Assembly (NCBI GenBank): GCA_004764695.1
Contig: SMSO01000031.1
Location: 5,255,048-5,319,047 of the forward strand
Reading direction: 5' to 3'
DNA from: Schizochytrium sp. TIO01
Lineage: Eukaryota; Sar; Bigyra; Thraustochytrida; Thraustochytriidae
Length of the DNA stretch: 64,000 nt
In this document: positions 44,683 to 56,169 of the stretch, one piece after another
Position numbering within the stretch: position 1 is the first letter of the stretch
How the letters are laid out: every line of letters begins with the position of its first letter
Notes under the pieces: model-generated
Seen by the model: the letters and a program-made list of their open reading frames with translations, nothing else
Told to the model about the DNA's origin: nothing
Database searches by the model: none
Made by a program: the position numbers and the translations under genes

Positions 44683-46596
44683 CTACAGAAATCCAGGGCG
44701 CTTTTCCGACCGCTTCTTCTTCTTACCACGGCGCTCACGGCCCTTGGCGGAGTTCGGGTTTTGACGACCGTAACCAATGCGAATACCGTCAGATTGTCCA
44801 CTCAATTTCAGACCAAGAGATTCGGTAACATGTTCACCAAACATAGAAGTATCACTTGACTTTTTGTTGGCATGTTGGCTCCAGAAGCCAGCCAAGAGCT
44901 GATCCTCGGAGAGCAGAAGATCTCCAGTGCGACCACCTTTAGGTTTGGGCATAGAGTAGCGCATGCCACGCGTGTTGATTTGACGGTTCTTCTTGTAGTG
45001 GTAAGAAAGAACACCATCGGGCGAGATGGAGTAGTTAAGACGTCCAAGGGTGGGGTTACCGCACGAAGGGCAAAACTTCTTGTCAAGCTTCTTGGTCATG
45101 GTACCGCAAGCGTCACACTTAAGTACGAATCGTCGAATGGTGGTCACCGCACGACCTTCGATAGTCATCAGACGGAGCTTCATCTGCAGCATGACGTTCT
45201 GCATGGCATAATCCGTTGTGATACAAGCGACCTGGTGAGAAATTGTGGGGCGAGTAACCTCCTTTCTGTTACCCTGGATCGAGAGGGTCTTCATGGCATC
45301 TGCGGGGTCAAGCGAATGAAGGTTGCCAGGGGTGACCCAACCCTCACCCTCGAGCTCGCCGGTGTCCACCATAACACCAGAGATACCGAGAATACGCGAG
45401 CTACCGGCGAGATGTGCAGGGATCTTACTCTTGGGAGCAGCCTCGAGTTCATCGTCTTCTTCTTCTTCAGCAGCCTCCTTCTCAGCTTGGAGTTTCTTCT
45501 CAAGCTTCTTCTGGCGTCTCTCGAGCTTGCGTTTTTCCTTAGCCTCAACCTCGCGAAGCTCCATCTCAGTAGCTTCCCGCGTCTGCATGACACGTTCAGC
45601 CTCAGCAGCATCTCGAGAAGCATCAAGAGAGGGCCACATTTCTTCAGCTTTGTTATCTTCGTTGCTCTGTTCCGTCTCAACATTGTTAACAATGGTAGGG
45701 TTTTCAAGTTCATCGCCAGGACCATCATCAAAAGTGGCAAAATCATCATCTCCCCACATAGAAGACGGGTCGAGCTTACCAGAATCCTTAGGAACAGCAG
45801 AGGTTCCTTCGTCTTGGTTTTGTGAAGAAGCTAATGTTTCTTCTGCATCTTCAGAGTCTTTCTTTGCCTTGCCGAGAGCAGCAGCCCAAGACACGCCAGT
45901 CTTGGCAACATTGTTGGACTTAAGCGGGATGACCTTGTTGTTACGGGGCTTGAGCGAAGCAATCTCACCGCTGGCATCCTTTGGTGCAGGCTCGTGGTCA
46001 ACCTCGGATCCATCTTCTTGTCCACCTTCGCTTACCGTGGCAGCAGTATTTGCAGAGCTTCCAGGGCGAAGAGGTGTCAGCCGCAAGCCCGAAACTCCGT
46101 GGGTTTCCTTGTGGAGCATGTAAGTGAGCGCGATGATGCGAATATCAGGCTTTGAGAGCACCGAAAGGTCACCAGTTTTTTTGGCAAAGTCCACAACAGC
46201 TGCGAGGGCCTCATCAGAAGGCTCGCGAACCTTGAGGTCAAATGGAAGCGTCTCGAGAGCCCTGCGAGCTTGTTTGTCACGGATTTCCGCCAAAACCTCA
46301 CGGACCGTCCAGAACTCTTCGGCCTTGCCATACAAGTTCTCAAGGGAAATAATAGCACCTGAATCGATCACAAGGTGCTTCACTGGGGCTTCCTTTGCGC
46401 CATCCTGAGCGTGATCTTGGACCTCAGGTTCTTGCTTTTGTTGGTCAGCAGTCTCCGTCTGCACCTGAACAGCGATGGGAGCAGCACCATCCTGGGCAGC
46501 AGAGGTGACCGCTGCGGTGGAGGGGGCTGCAGAAGGCGCCGCAGGGGGCGCAGATTCGTCGGACCACACGCCACGAAGCATCGGCCCGCCAGGCAT
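44683..46596 (-). CDS. NOB1: NOB1, 18S rRNA maturation endonuclease
   Basis: 637 aa from the ATG at 46596 (open upstream only to a TTG). NOB1 cuts 20S pre-rRNA at site D to finish the 3' end of 18S rRNA in late cytoplasmic pre-40S particles. The PIN nuclease domain starts at about 73. Candidate metal-binding acids are D78 (VIDSGA), E104 (AEIRD), D143 (TGDLSVLS) and D151 (KPDIRIIALTY), in the usual NOB1 order. A zinc ribbon follows with C494-x2-C497 and C509-x2-C512 (CDACG...FCPSCG). The end is basic with the family-typical GYGRQNPN and Lys/Arg-rich tail. Between PIN and zinc ribbon lies a long acidic and coiled-coil linker (about 170-440, many E/K/A), making it longer than yeast (459 aa) or human (412 aa) NOB1. 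A second in-frame ATG lies five codons in. Single exon. Confidence 0.95.
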   Translation of the reverse strand: MPGGPMLRGVWSDESAPPAAPSAAPSTAAVTSAAQDGAAPIAVQVQTETADQQKQEPEVQDHAQDGAKEAPVKHLVIDSGAIISLENLYGKAEEFWTVREVLAEIRDKQARRALETLPFDLKVREPSDEALAAVVDFAKKTGDLSVLSKPDIRIIALTYMLHKETHGVSGLRLTPLRPGSSANTAATVSEGGQEDGSEVDHEPAPKDASGEIASLKPRNNKVIPLKSNNVAKTGVSWAAALGKAKKDSEDAEETLASSQNQDEGTSAVPKDSGKLDPSSMWGDDDFATFDDGPGDELENPTIVNNVETEQSNEDNKAEEMWPSLDASRDAAEAERVMQTREATEMELREVEAKEKRKLERRQKKLEKKLQAEKEAAEEEEDDELEAAPKSKIPAHLAGSSRILGISGVMVDTGELEGEGWVTPGNLHSLDPADAMKTLSIQGNRKEVTRPTISHQVACITTDYAMQNVMLQMKLRLMTIEGRAVTTIRRFVLKCDACGTMTKKLDKKFCPSCGNPTLGRLNYSISPDGVLSYHYKKNRQINTRGMRYSMPKPKGGRTGDLLLSEDQLLAGFWSQHANKKSSDTSMFGEHVTESLGLKLSGQSDGIRIGYGRQNPNSAKGRERRGKKKKRSEKRPGFL

Positions 46597-47940
46597 CGTC
46601 AAGCCTTCGCGAGTGCAAGTTGAGCAGCGGAATTGCAGAAAGTCCTGCGGCGCCACCAATAATTTCTTTCTTTTTCTCTTTAAGGCGCCAGAAATGCGTT
46701 GCGCAGTCTGGTCGTGTTGAAAGTGCGTTGTGCAGAACCTAGTTAGAACCTTTGAGGAACTTGTATGGCTGGCTGACCACCGTGTAGCTTAGAATAACTT
46801 GAGGGGGGGAAGTTCCTTCGTTTCTAGTAAGCAGAAACAGCTTCTCAAGCGAACCAAAATTTTCCAGATGGATGTGTCACTTATGTTCAAGTTCTTACGA
46901 TTGGTTTACTCCTTTTCACTGCGTATTTTTTTCTTTGTCTTTAATTGAGCTATTCTCTATAAAAAGTTGCGAGGGTCTTACACACCAAGCTGAAGAAAGG
47001 GCAACGTTTTCTTGATAACAAGGTAGGATTATTAAATTGTGAAATTTCTCCGTTCTAAAGATGCCGTTACCACCGGCGATTGTGTCTTGAGGAAACGAGA
47101 ATTGACGTAGCCCCATCATTTTATCTTTTCTTTCATCTTTCTTTATCCACAATATAAATTGAATTTACATTCAATAAGTGTCATTCGCTGTCAGTCCTAT
47201 GCCGCTTCATAGTTCGGGGGGTAAACTTTTGCGACAAACATGTGCTACATACCTAGACATTCCCTTTTCAATACAAGCAACGTTGTACCGACGGCGAATG
47301 ACACATCGCAAATGGCAACTCCTGCCCAGTTTCAATACATCCTGCGCGAATGGATGGCAGACCTTCTGCTTATAGCTGATATAGTAATCACAGCTAAAAC
47401 CAAACCTAGCCTCACATAGCCCATGCCATTTTCTCTTGCATAGAATCCTCAGAGCATTATTGCCTTCAACAAAACTAGCCATAAGCTACCGCAGCCTGTA
47501 TGTATCACGCATGTGGTATATCCTGCGATGTCTCAATCAGCTAGAGGCTCAGTTTCTTTCCCAATACATATTACAATGTCGGCACGATCGAATGGTAACT
47601 TAGGTACTCATGATATAGAGAGAGCAGCAGCGTCTTCTAAAAGAGTTGCTCTAAAAAGAGTTGCGCAAGCATCTTCTATGGTTTACTATAGAAGACCCTA
47701 GCTCACAGGCGCTCCATCGGTGCGCGGTATAATTACACTTGGAGAGCCAAGTAATAGAGCAAAAGCAAAGTAGAGCAGAGTAAGGCAAATCATTTTGATC
47801 GCAACGCGCCGCGCGTCGGGTGTCCCGCGTATCCGGCGGGACGGAGGTCGTGAGGCCTTCGTTGTCGGTTGTGTAAATTTCTAAGCGTTTGCCTTAGACT
47901 TACGAGTTGGGCCTGGCAAACAGTGGCACCCAGAACCACC
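46597..47940. other. Divergent spacer between NOB1 and the NSUN-type gene, 1.3 kb
   Basis: Contains both promoters. AT-rich in the middle, with a GC-rich CpG-bearing patch at about 47,800-47,865 just before the plus-strand start. No other gene or sizeable repeat was seen. Confidence 0.6.
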
Positions 47941-49386
47941 ATGCGGCATCTGCCACGGTCCTTTGCTGCCTTCCTTCGTGCGAATGGCATATCCTCAGCG
48001 TGGTACGAGGCTCAACTCGAGGCATCTCAGAGCGTCCCGCGGCATGTATGGCTTGGTCGTATGTCTGCTGCGCGGTGGTCTCATCAGACGCGCATGGACT
48101 TAAGTCGGGAGCGACTTTGCGAAGCGCTTCGCGATAAGTGTGTCGATTTTCTTGAGGCCCAAGGAGGTGAACCCTTAGCTTGGGCTGGTCGTTGGGATCT
48201 CGGCGAACAAGTATGGGCTCTCCCTGTGGATACCCGAATTTCAAAGAACGAGCTGTATAATGCTGGTGTCTTTATGGGCGTAGATGCCGCCTCGGTGCTC
48301 GCAGTAGATGCCCTTGACCTAAGACCTGGGCATGCTGCTCTCGACCTGTGCTGTGCCCCAGGTGCGAAATTGAGCATTATGGCGGATCGCCTAGCCCACG
48401 AGGGAGCTTTAGTTGGAGTTGACGCATGCGGAGAAAGGAGCACGGCATGTGCAGGGTTGGCTAGACGGAGGAGACTTGGAGCAGCGGGGCAACAGATTCA
48501 CAGATCACCGCCATGGCTTTCGAAAGTCAGGAATAACAAGGCTGATAATAACAATCCAATTGCAATTGCAGCGCAAGCAGTTCGTAGACAGAACCAACTG
48601 CAGAACTCAACTCAAAGCCAGAATCAGGCTCAAGGAATCCATGTCCAGGCAGTTGAGGAGGAAAAGGTTCAGGAGACTCCAACTTGGCTCTTTCAACTGC
48701 GGTGCCAGGACGGTACCAAAAAGGTTGGCTCAGAGGGGTATATTGTATGGGACAGCGCGGCAGATGAAGTCATGTACGATCTTCGAGCATCAAGGCAGCG
48801 TGGTATGGAAATCGAGCTCGACGATGTAATGTCCGTGTTTGTGCAAAAGCCACGACCGAGGCTCCATGCTCGCCTGCGTTCACGAGTGGAGGCGCTGCGA
48901 GCAGACGTTGTTTTACCAACCCAGTTCGATCGTGTTCTGGTTGATGCGCAGTGCAGTCACGAAGGATCTGTACGCCATGTGCTGAAGCACCTTATCGCCG
49001 AGGAAAGGGGCAATGACAACCATCCAAGCTCATGGTCACCCCAGGTACTGGATCATTTGTATGGAGAGTGGCTGGAAAAGGCAGATGTACTCGAAGATCT
49101 TCAACGCAAACTTATTCTTAATGGTTTTGATTCCTTGCGCCCAGGAGGGCGGATGGTTTACAGTACATGTAGCTTTGCAGAGGCTCAGAATGAGGCAATT
49201 GTAGAGTACCTTTTGCGCAAGCGTCCAGATGCGGAGTGTGTCCCAGTTGGCTTTGACGTCCCGGGGCGTCAGTCTAAACGGCTTCCTTCGGCATGGATTA
49301 TGGATCCTCTTACTTCACAAACGAGTGGCTTGTTTCTTGTAGCTATCGTGAAGAAAGAGAAAGATTCCCTTGACGCTCATTTGTGA
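47941..49386 (+). CDS. NOP2/Sun (NSUN) family RNA cytosine-5 methyltransferase
   Basis: 481 aa from the ATG at 47941 (only a TTG further upstream). Transfers methyl from S-adenosylmethionine to C5 of cytosine in RNA. Motif I is LDLCCAPGAK (134-143), the SAM-binding glycine-poor loop typical of the family. Motif IV is D335-A-Q-C338-S, corresponding to the DAPCS that holds the product-release cysteine. Motif VI is YSTC410SFAEAQNEA with the catalytic cysteine. Both cysteines are therefore present. Gln replaces the usual Pro in motif IV, and the following SHEGS is less common. Between motif I and motif IV there are about 195 residues, longer than usual, including an Asn/Gln-rich stretch (about 198-235). 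No PUA domain is seen. The RNA substrate (tRNA, rRNA or mitochondrial) cannot be assigned. Confidence 0.88.
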   Translation: MRHLPRSFAAFLRANGISSAWYEAQLEASQSVPRHVWLGRMSAARWSHQTRMDLSRERLCEALRDKCVDFLEAQGGEPLAWAGRWDLGEQVWALPVDTRISKNELYNAGVFMGVDAASVLAVDALDLRPGHAALDLCCAPGAKLSIMADRLAHEGALVGVDACGERSTACAGLARRRRLGAAGQQIHRSPPWLSKVRNNKADNNNPIAIAAQAVRRQNQLQNSTQSQNQAQGIHVQAVEEEKVQETPTWLFQLRCQDGTKKVGSEGYIVWDSAADEVMYDLRASRQRGMEIELDDVMSVFVQKPRPRLHARLRSRVEALRADVVLPTQFDRVLVDAQCSHEGSVRHVLKHLIAEERGNDNHPSSWSPQVLDHLYGEWLEKADVLEDLQRKLILNGFDSLRPGGRMVYSTCSFAEAQNEAIVEYLLRKRPDAECVPVGFDVPGRQSKRLPSAWIMDPLTSQTSGLFLVAIVKKEKDSLDAHL

Positions 49387-49708
49387 TTATCTCAGTTTTC
49401 GTATTGGGATAGAGGCTGGCTTCTAGTGGAACGAAGGACCAGGCTTCCTCATGGATGCTAATGTTATTGCGAACTTCGTCAGAAGTGAAGAAGTTACAAG
49501 ATCCGCCTCTTTGCCTGGATCTGTCCATCTAAGAGCAATGTTATTCAAACTTAATTACACAGGGATAATTTCTGGCCTCTTCTCTTTTTATCATTTTTGA
49601 GGAAAAGGGATCAATTAAATTCAAGCTCTTCAAAACTTTGGGTCCTGCTCTTTAGTCTAAGTATGACGGAAAAAGCATTTGAATACTCATATGTCAGAAC
49701 AAAAGTGA

Positions 49709-49769
49709 ACAACAAAAACAAACAACAACAACAACAACAACAATAACAACAACAACAACACAACAACAA
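49709..49769. repeat. (AAC)n trinucleotide tract
   Basis: About 19 AAC/ACA units with a few interruptions, 320 bases past the NSUN-type stop codon. Confidence 0.9.
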
Positions 49770-51791
49770 AATCGAAAAAAAAGAAAAAGTGCTGGAACGC
49801 ACTACTTTAATGGCTAGAAACTAGTCCATGCGTTTACAGTCCACAAAGAGTAGATGCTGTCGCTTCGCCTTTTGGAGAAAAGAACAAATCGTGATCGCTT
49901 TTACCATGTTAGCCAGAGGTTAGTCGGTTTGCTGAGTTTACTCATCCCCTGGAAGTTTGAGGTCGGTCTACGGTTCGTCTTGAATTCAGGCAGCCTCGCG
50001 CACAATACTCGGACCTGAAACCGAGCCACGAAGGAAGAGACAAATCCTCACTTTAAAAGGTCTCTCAGGTCAAAAGTATAGCTGCAGAGACGTACTAGAG
50101 TTATGGCGTGGCTTCTCTTTTTCTTGAGTTTTCGCTCGAGTAAAACACTCGCACATGGCCTCCGGCTCGTTGTAGTGATATTTGGGAGCATCATCAGAGA
50201 TCCCCTTGTTCAGGTCTCCGCATCCTCTGAATCATGATATTTAAGCACGTATGTGGAACTTTGGAAACAAAATGTGAAACATCGGATTGTTTGCTGCTGA
50301 GTGAGTATAGTTAACCAACAAACCCATGGCCCTTGTCAAAAGGAATTGTCTATCAATCCTCTCCTAGACACCAAGTTTGAGTTATGCGCATTGGATGCTC
50401 GTAGCTCTGCATCCATGGGTGATTAGCAGGGTGCTCCGACGACACGCGCTATGGTTTGTTCGTTGTTTTATCGTGACGGGAAGAGAACTAGAGGGCTTTC
50501 GTTCGAAGAGAGATCTTACGAACCTTCGAAGCAAAGGAAACAAGTGAAGAAGACGCCATGAATGAAAACGCATACATAAGCCAACCAGAAGTGGTCTTCC
50601 ACAGACTCGCAGAAGTCCTTACCATGCTGCCCAAAGGTCGACTACGTTGGTGAGTCAAAGAAAAACTCAAGATCCCCATTAAAAAGTAGCCCCCCCCCCA
50701 AAAAAAAAACAAAAAAAAACACACACAAAAACAATAACAACAGCGACGAATACACTGCAAACACATTTGTCTAACACACATATATTTTCGTCTCGGCACC
50801 TTCCTGCAAGCAGTGCGTGCAAATTAGGCCAGGGTCCGCCTTTAGGGCTGTTAAAAAAACACATGGATGGGTATCCATAAATGAATACATTCTCATTTCA
50901 AGAATTGCGTATAATTTCAAGAAATCGAGAAAGGCCCTGGCTAAGTCCAGTCCAGTCAAGTCAAGTCAAATCAATCAAATCAATATGGAGTCAAGTCAGT
51001 ACCCACTAAGTATCTTCAACGCCGCACTATATATTTATGGTTAGCCCACGTCTGCATCAAATCAGAACATTGGGCTGTCGTCGTCAACCTTGTCGTGGGA
51101 CTTCAAGTTGTAGAAAACCATTTTCCTCTTGATGTCTATCGAGATGATGTTAAATATCCCTATCACAACTTCATTCCGGTGTATAAAATACTAACTAACT
51201 TCTCTTCGTCAATGATTACAGTTGGTTGCTGTTCCCAAACTCAAGGCTACATCCTACTTGAGAGCTAAATTCACAATGTCGCATGAATGTACACATTCGA
51301 GCTGCATACATTGGCGACCTAGGTCCTGTCTTTCAATCAAGGTGGATAATAAATCTTACAGTAACCCTTGGTACGTGCGAGGTTTATTCTTGCGACAGTA
51401 CTCTGTCAAACTCCTTGTTGACAAGTAGGTCCACAAAAGCGAAGTTGTACTCTCTTGCTTCAAGTTCCTCTGCGTTTATGTTCATCTTATTTAACGCCAC
51501 ACAAGTTGAACAAATCAGCTTTTAAAATAATTCATATTTTTTAAATTAAAAATTCTTTTTATACTTTTAAATTTTTAAATTAAAAAAGTATAATATATTT
51601 TTAATTTGATTTTAAAAGCACTTTTAATAAAATAAAAAAAAAACAATTAAATTAAATTAAAAATCATTTATTTATCATTCAAGTGCTGATCACTCAATCG
51701 TTTTTTATTTCTTTTGGTATAAAAGTTGGTTTTGAGAGGGATCTCGTCACGACTTCAAGATTGAATGGGCTCAATCTTAAACTGCTCCTCC

Positions 51792-52111
51792 GCCAGCCTC
51801 CAGCTCAGTCTTCAAGGCATACAATCAACCATCATCACTCGTCAAAGCGTTGCGTTGCGTTGCATCGACTCCCTCCGCAGAATCAATCTCGCACTACCCA
51901 TCACCGCTCCTACGCCAGCCTCCAAGTCAGTCTTCGAGGTACGCAATCAACCATCATCACTCGTAAAAGCGTTGCGTTGCATCGACTCTCTCCGCGGAAT
52001 CTCGCACTGCCCAACTCCGCTACTCCCAACTCAGTCCTAAGGCAATCAAGCAATCAATCAATCAATCCTAAGGCAATCAATCAATCCTAAGGCAATCAAT
52101 CAATCCTAAGG

Positions 52112-52194
<83 letters not shown>

Positions 52195-52240
52195 CCAATC
52201 ATCACTCGTCAAAGCCTTGGGTCGGAATCTCGCGGAACTC
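51792..52240. repeat. Diverged ~122-bp tandem repeat invaded by a CAAT array
   Basis: Unit 1 starts at 51792 and unit 2 at 51914. Both share GCCAGCCTCCA, CAATCAACCATCATCACTCG, GCGTTGCGTTGCATCGACT and GGAATC-type blocks with point differences. A partial third unit (ATCACTCGTCAAAGC to CGGAATCTCGC) lies at 52193-52240. Between units 2 and 3 is a (CAAT)n array (about 52040-52199), and its left part carries four copies of CCTAAGGCAATC (52036, 52067, 52086, 52105). The microsatellite thus expanded from the CAATCAACCATC segment of the larger unit. Confidence 0.8.
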
Positions 52241-53979
52241 AATACAACCCTCCACATTTGCGTTCTCTCTCACGTGTGTACCCTGCTTCGTACAAGACCA
52301 TCTTGCACAGGCGCCGCGCGTGCCCAAGTTTCGCAGCGAATTGGCTTCGAGTCTTCCTTCTTCAAGGCAGCAGCTCCAGCTGCTTCAGATCAGCATTGTG
52401 CCGCCGTACGTCTCTGTCGAGGTGGCCGTCGTTATCGGTTTCGGCTGCCCAGCTTCGTCAAGATCCCTCGTGCGGGTTCGCCTGGGAGGGAGGGAGGGCT
52501 CCAGCCTTTGCATCATCTCGTGGTCCCCGAGCACGAGCGCCCTGTCGACGGAGAGCGAAGCCTCATTCCTTGTGACCCTCGAGATGCCTGGCTGCCTGCG
52601 TGCCAGAATGGCAAGAGCAAGCGCCTGCAGACGTCTCAGGCCTCTTCGAGCGAGCTGAGGACCCGTGCGTCTCGCGCACGTGCAGACGGCCAATCAATCG
52701 CTCGCTCGTGGCTCCAGCAACAGGCAAGACCGTGAAGGCCATCGTCATAGAATCAACCATCCATCGCATCACAGGGTCGCTCCTTCTTCAGGCCATCGTG
52801 CCATCCCAGGCGGACCAAGCCCTGACTTCCGCAGTCTGAGGAAGCGCAGCGCGTAAGGAGGTCCCATCCGTCTTTGCGCTTGCCTGCTCAGGGTTCGCTC
52901 GCCCTCTGCAGGTTTTGATTTGATTTCCAGCGAGATTTCCAGTTTCGGCTTCTTTGCCGGGGATGGCGAACGCTGCGATTTTGAAAGAAAGCCTTACCGC
53001 CATTCCAAAAGGGGTCGGCACTCACTCACTCACTCGCTTTTTGGCAGACAACCTCTGGCTTGAGAGAGAGGTCCACTCTTCACTTCGGAGAACCTCCGCC
53101 TCGACCTGCACCAAGAGCTTATCCATGCTGGCGCTTCGAGCTCTCCCTGGGCGCCTCTGATCGATCGATCGATTTCCAGGATGCATACTCGTGCAAAGAT
53201 CGATCGATCCGTCCTTCGATCGATTCAATTGGATTGAATTGAATTGAATTGAATTGAATTGAATCATAAACTACTCATGGTCGCCAGCAACTTCCTCTTC
53301 AAAGTGCACACCCACGCCTCCTGTGAGGTTGCTGCGCACCTCGTTACTACTAAGTAGCTAGCTAGGTATCTTCACAGCAGCTGCCGAGAGCGCACTTCGT
53401 TAAGGCCAGAGGGCGTGGAGGGACCAGGTCTCGAGTGCTAAAACTCGCACGCAACGCCTATTTCGTTCTGCCTCAAAGTGGTGCTTTGCCGATAAAGCGG
53501 TGCAACTCGACCTGGAGTCCAGGCCTGACTCGTTTCGTTTATTGACTTCGTTTAAAGCCTGCCTGCCTGAGCGTGCTTCCAAATAAAGCAGTCAAATCCT
53601 GTGTGTCACGCGTACCTCCTCACTTCGTGCCGAGGACCTCCTCGCCGCCGTCCTCTGCATACACCGTCGCCGGGGTCCTCACGGCCAACGTGTGGGCTAA
53701 GGCACTCTGAGTACTCACTCACCCGTTTAAGGTATGTATGTATGTATGGATGTATGTATGTCTTATGGGCAATGAATGCCATGCGCGTTTAACCTGGCTA
53801 GAAGGTAAGCCAAACCGCAACGAGCCGCTTATTTGGGAACAAGCGCCAAGGAAGGACATCGTACTCGCGGATTCCTCAACCGCCGACGAAACCTTCCCTG
53901 GCACGAAACCCCTCCGTGATGCATGTATTGAAAGTCGTCTGAAGCTCCTTCACGAGCTTTGACGCTGCGCATCTAGCTT

Positions 53980-54423
53980 TTGACTTTAACTTTTGAAAAA
54001 CAAAAAATAATGAGTTCTGTCTATTTTGATGTTGATGTATACGTTTATCGTCGGTCAAGTTCCTCTCTTGTTTTACAGCATCTAACTCTGGGGCATTTTA
54101 AACTGTACGGGGGAGTCGCAAGCACAGACTATACAGTAGCAGACCCAACAGCGAGTGTCTCTGGAGGTACTTATTTTCTTGCAAAGGCCCAATCGGCTTC
54201 TTTACTTCAGGAATCTGATCAATCGCTTCGCAACCCAAGAATAATACCCAATCTTTAAAACTTCCACAATCTACTCTTCGACATCGATCTTGAAGATGTT
54301 TTTGGAAACCCGCTGATCTGCCTTCATGCTTATACAGATTCTAATCGATTATGTGTACGCGTAGATATGAGTACTTTCCCAACTCGGTTTGTACCTCTCC
54401 CAACTGCCAGGGAAGATAACTGA
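53980..54423 (+). pseudogene. Broken frame resembling a PTEN-type C2 domain
   Basis: One frame reads as protein across this stretch but is interrupted by a TAA at 54256-54258. It resumes at once and ends at the TGA at 54421. After the stop, the pattern FDIDLEDVFGNPL-x-C-x-H...R-x-RV-x-x-x-TFPTRF recalls the C2 domain that follows the phosphatase domain in PTEN, tensin and formin-type proteins (FDI-L-x-x-x-GD-x-x-x-x-x-x-H...FRV-x-FHTAF). Before the stop, LVLQHLTLGHF resembles the first C2 strand. A splice-acceptor-like pyrimidine tract with CAG ends at 54079. No phosphatase P-loop is seen upstream, and the AACT array starts within 40 bases of the end. No AG lies between the TAA and the C2-like strand to splice the stop out. 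Most likely a decayed remnant; similarity judged by eye only. Confidence 0.35.
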
Positions 54424-54485
54424 AGCACTGAATGAAAGACCTTAACCAGCTAACTGCTAACTAACTAACTACTAACTAACTAACT

Positions 54486-54907
<422 letters not shown>

Positions 54908-55436
54908 CAACCACCCAACCTACGTGCTGGAGAGGCCCCGAGGTTACCTCCAGTTCTCGTTCTTGGCCCTCCGGTAGGTATCGCAAATCCACGCATAACT
55001 TTGAGCCGCTCCGCGAAAGCGATCATCTTGCTTCTTTTATGGTTCATTCTGGGACAGAGAGAGCTAGTTCTCGCACAGCGACGGTTTGCGGCTTTGGCTT
55101 TGAAAGCCCGGAGCGTTCTCCGTCAAGCACAATAGATCTGTACGGATAGGTAGGAAGCTTTTCAGCTACTTATTCCAGGCAGTCAGTTGAAGAATCCGCC
55201 TTCATTTTCCTGAGGACTGCCTCTGTGCGTACCTTTACTTTGGAGTTGTTCTGAGTACCTCCCATGACCATGATTGCAATTGCAATTTACAAGCTCGAGG
55301 CTCAGCTGAAAGAGACCGCCAGAGCTTAAAGCTAGTTTGTCTTCATTCAAGTACGCCAGAGTACGTAAAACCTCGAAGTTTTGGACCTCGAGCGCATTTG
55401 CTTGATCGTTACTTGCTCTCATGGACGACCCTATCG

Positions 55437-55450
55437 AACGATCGATCGAT

Positions 55451-55494
<44 letters not shown>
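55437..55494. repeat. (GATC)/(GATT)n array
   Basis: Three or four GATC units run directly into about eleven GATT units, so a single base change separates the two blocks. Confidence 0.9.
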
Positions 55495-55495
<1 letters not shown>

Positions 55496-55907
55496 TCCGG
55501 AGACTCGCTCTTCTTCCGTGTTTGAGAAGGAGGCTGCTCTTTTGCTTTCACAATGTTCGCTTTCTTTCTATTCAGCATCGCTGCTGCTGCGACTATAGTG
55601 GGCATTAACTACCATGTAATTACTTTCTCCAAATGATTTTCATATCTTCTTCTTTATATTATATTAATTAATAAAGCTATTTTTTATTTTAAACTATTAA
55701 AAACTAAAAAAACCGTTTTAAAAAAAATAGAAGCCTGAAGGTAAAGTTGTTTAAACTATTTTTCTTCTTTTTAAATCTATTTGAAAATTAAATGAGAAAT
55801 GAATGACTGAATTGATTGATTAATTAATTCATGGAGCATGAAAATAGAGCTTGTTCTTGTTCAACGACACAGAGTGACAGGGACAGGGAGAGAGAGACTT
55901 GCGTAGG

Positions 55908-56169
55908 AAACAAACAAACAAACAAACAAACAAACAAACAAACAAACAAACAAACAAACAAACAAACAAACAAACAAACAAACAAACAAACAAACAAACA
56001 AACAAACAAACAAACAAACAAACAAACAAACAAACAAACAAACAAACAAACAAACAAACAAACAAACAAACAAACAAACAAACAAACAAACAAACAAACA
56101 AACAAACAAACAAACAAACAAACAAACAAACAAACAAACAAACAAACAAACAAACAAACAAACAAACAA
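55908..56169. repeat. (AAAC)n array, ~262 bp
   Basis: About 65 perfect units. Because the unit is four bases and has no stop in any frame, all six frames are open: (N-K-Q-T)n on the plus strand and (C-L-F-V)n on the minus strand. The ORFs of 125-197 codons around 55,824-56,492 are produced by this. Confidence 0.97.

Larger units (their letters stand above)
49387..53979. other. Repeat-rich right flank, first part
   Basis: No convincing gene. Contains an (AAC)n tract, poly-C/poly-A near 50690-50720, a very AT-rich block (51,520-51,670), the 122-bp diverged repeat with the CAAT array, (GAATT)n at about 53223-53262 and (TATG)n at about 53731-53760. A protein-like frame at 53770-53961 (no family recognised) ends 18 bases before the PTEN-C2-like frame. 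Confidence 0.55.

Noticed and set aside
44872-46123. Plus-strand ORFs of 317 and 266 codons
   Set aside because: Antisense shadows of NOB1, whose PIN and zinc-ribbon motifs fix the minus strand as coding.
47869-47940. Upstream TTG-initiated extension of the NSUN-type protein (similar cases at 15115, 24033 and 46659)
   Set aside because: Non-AUG starts are not expected in eukaryotic nuclear genes; the first in-frame ATG was used in each case.
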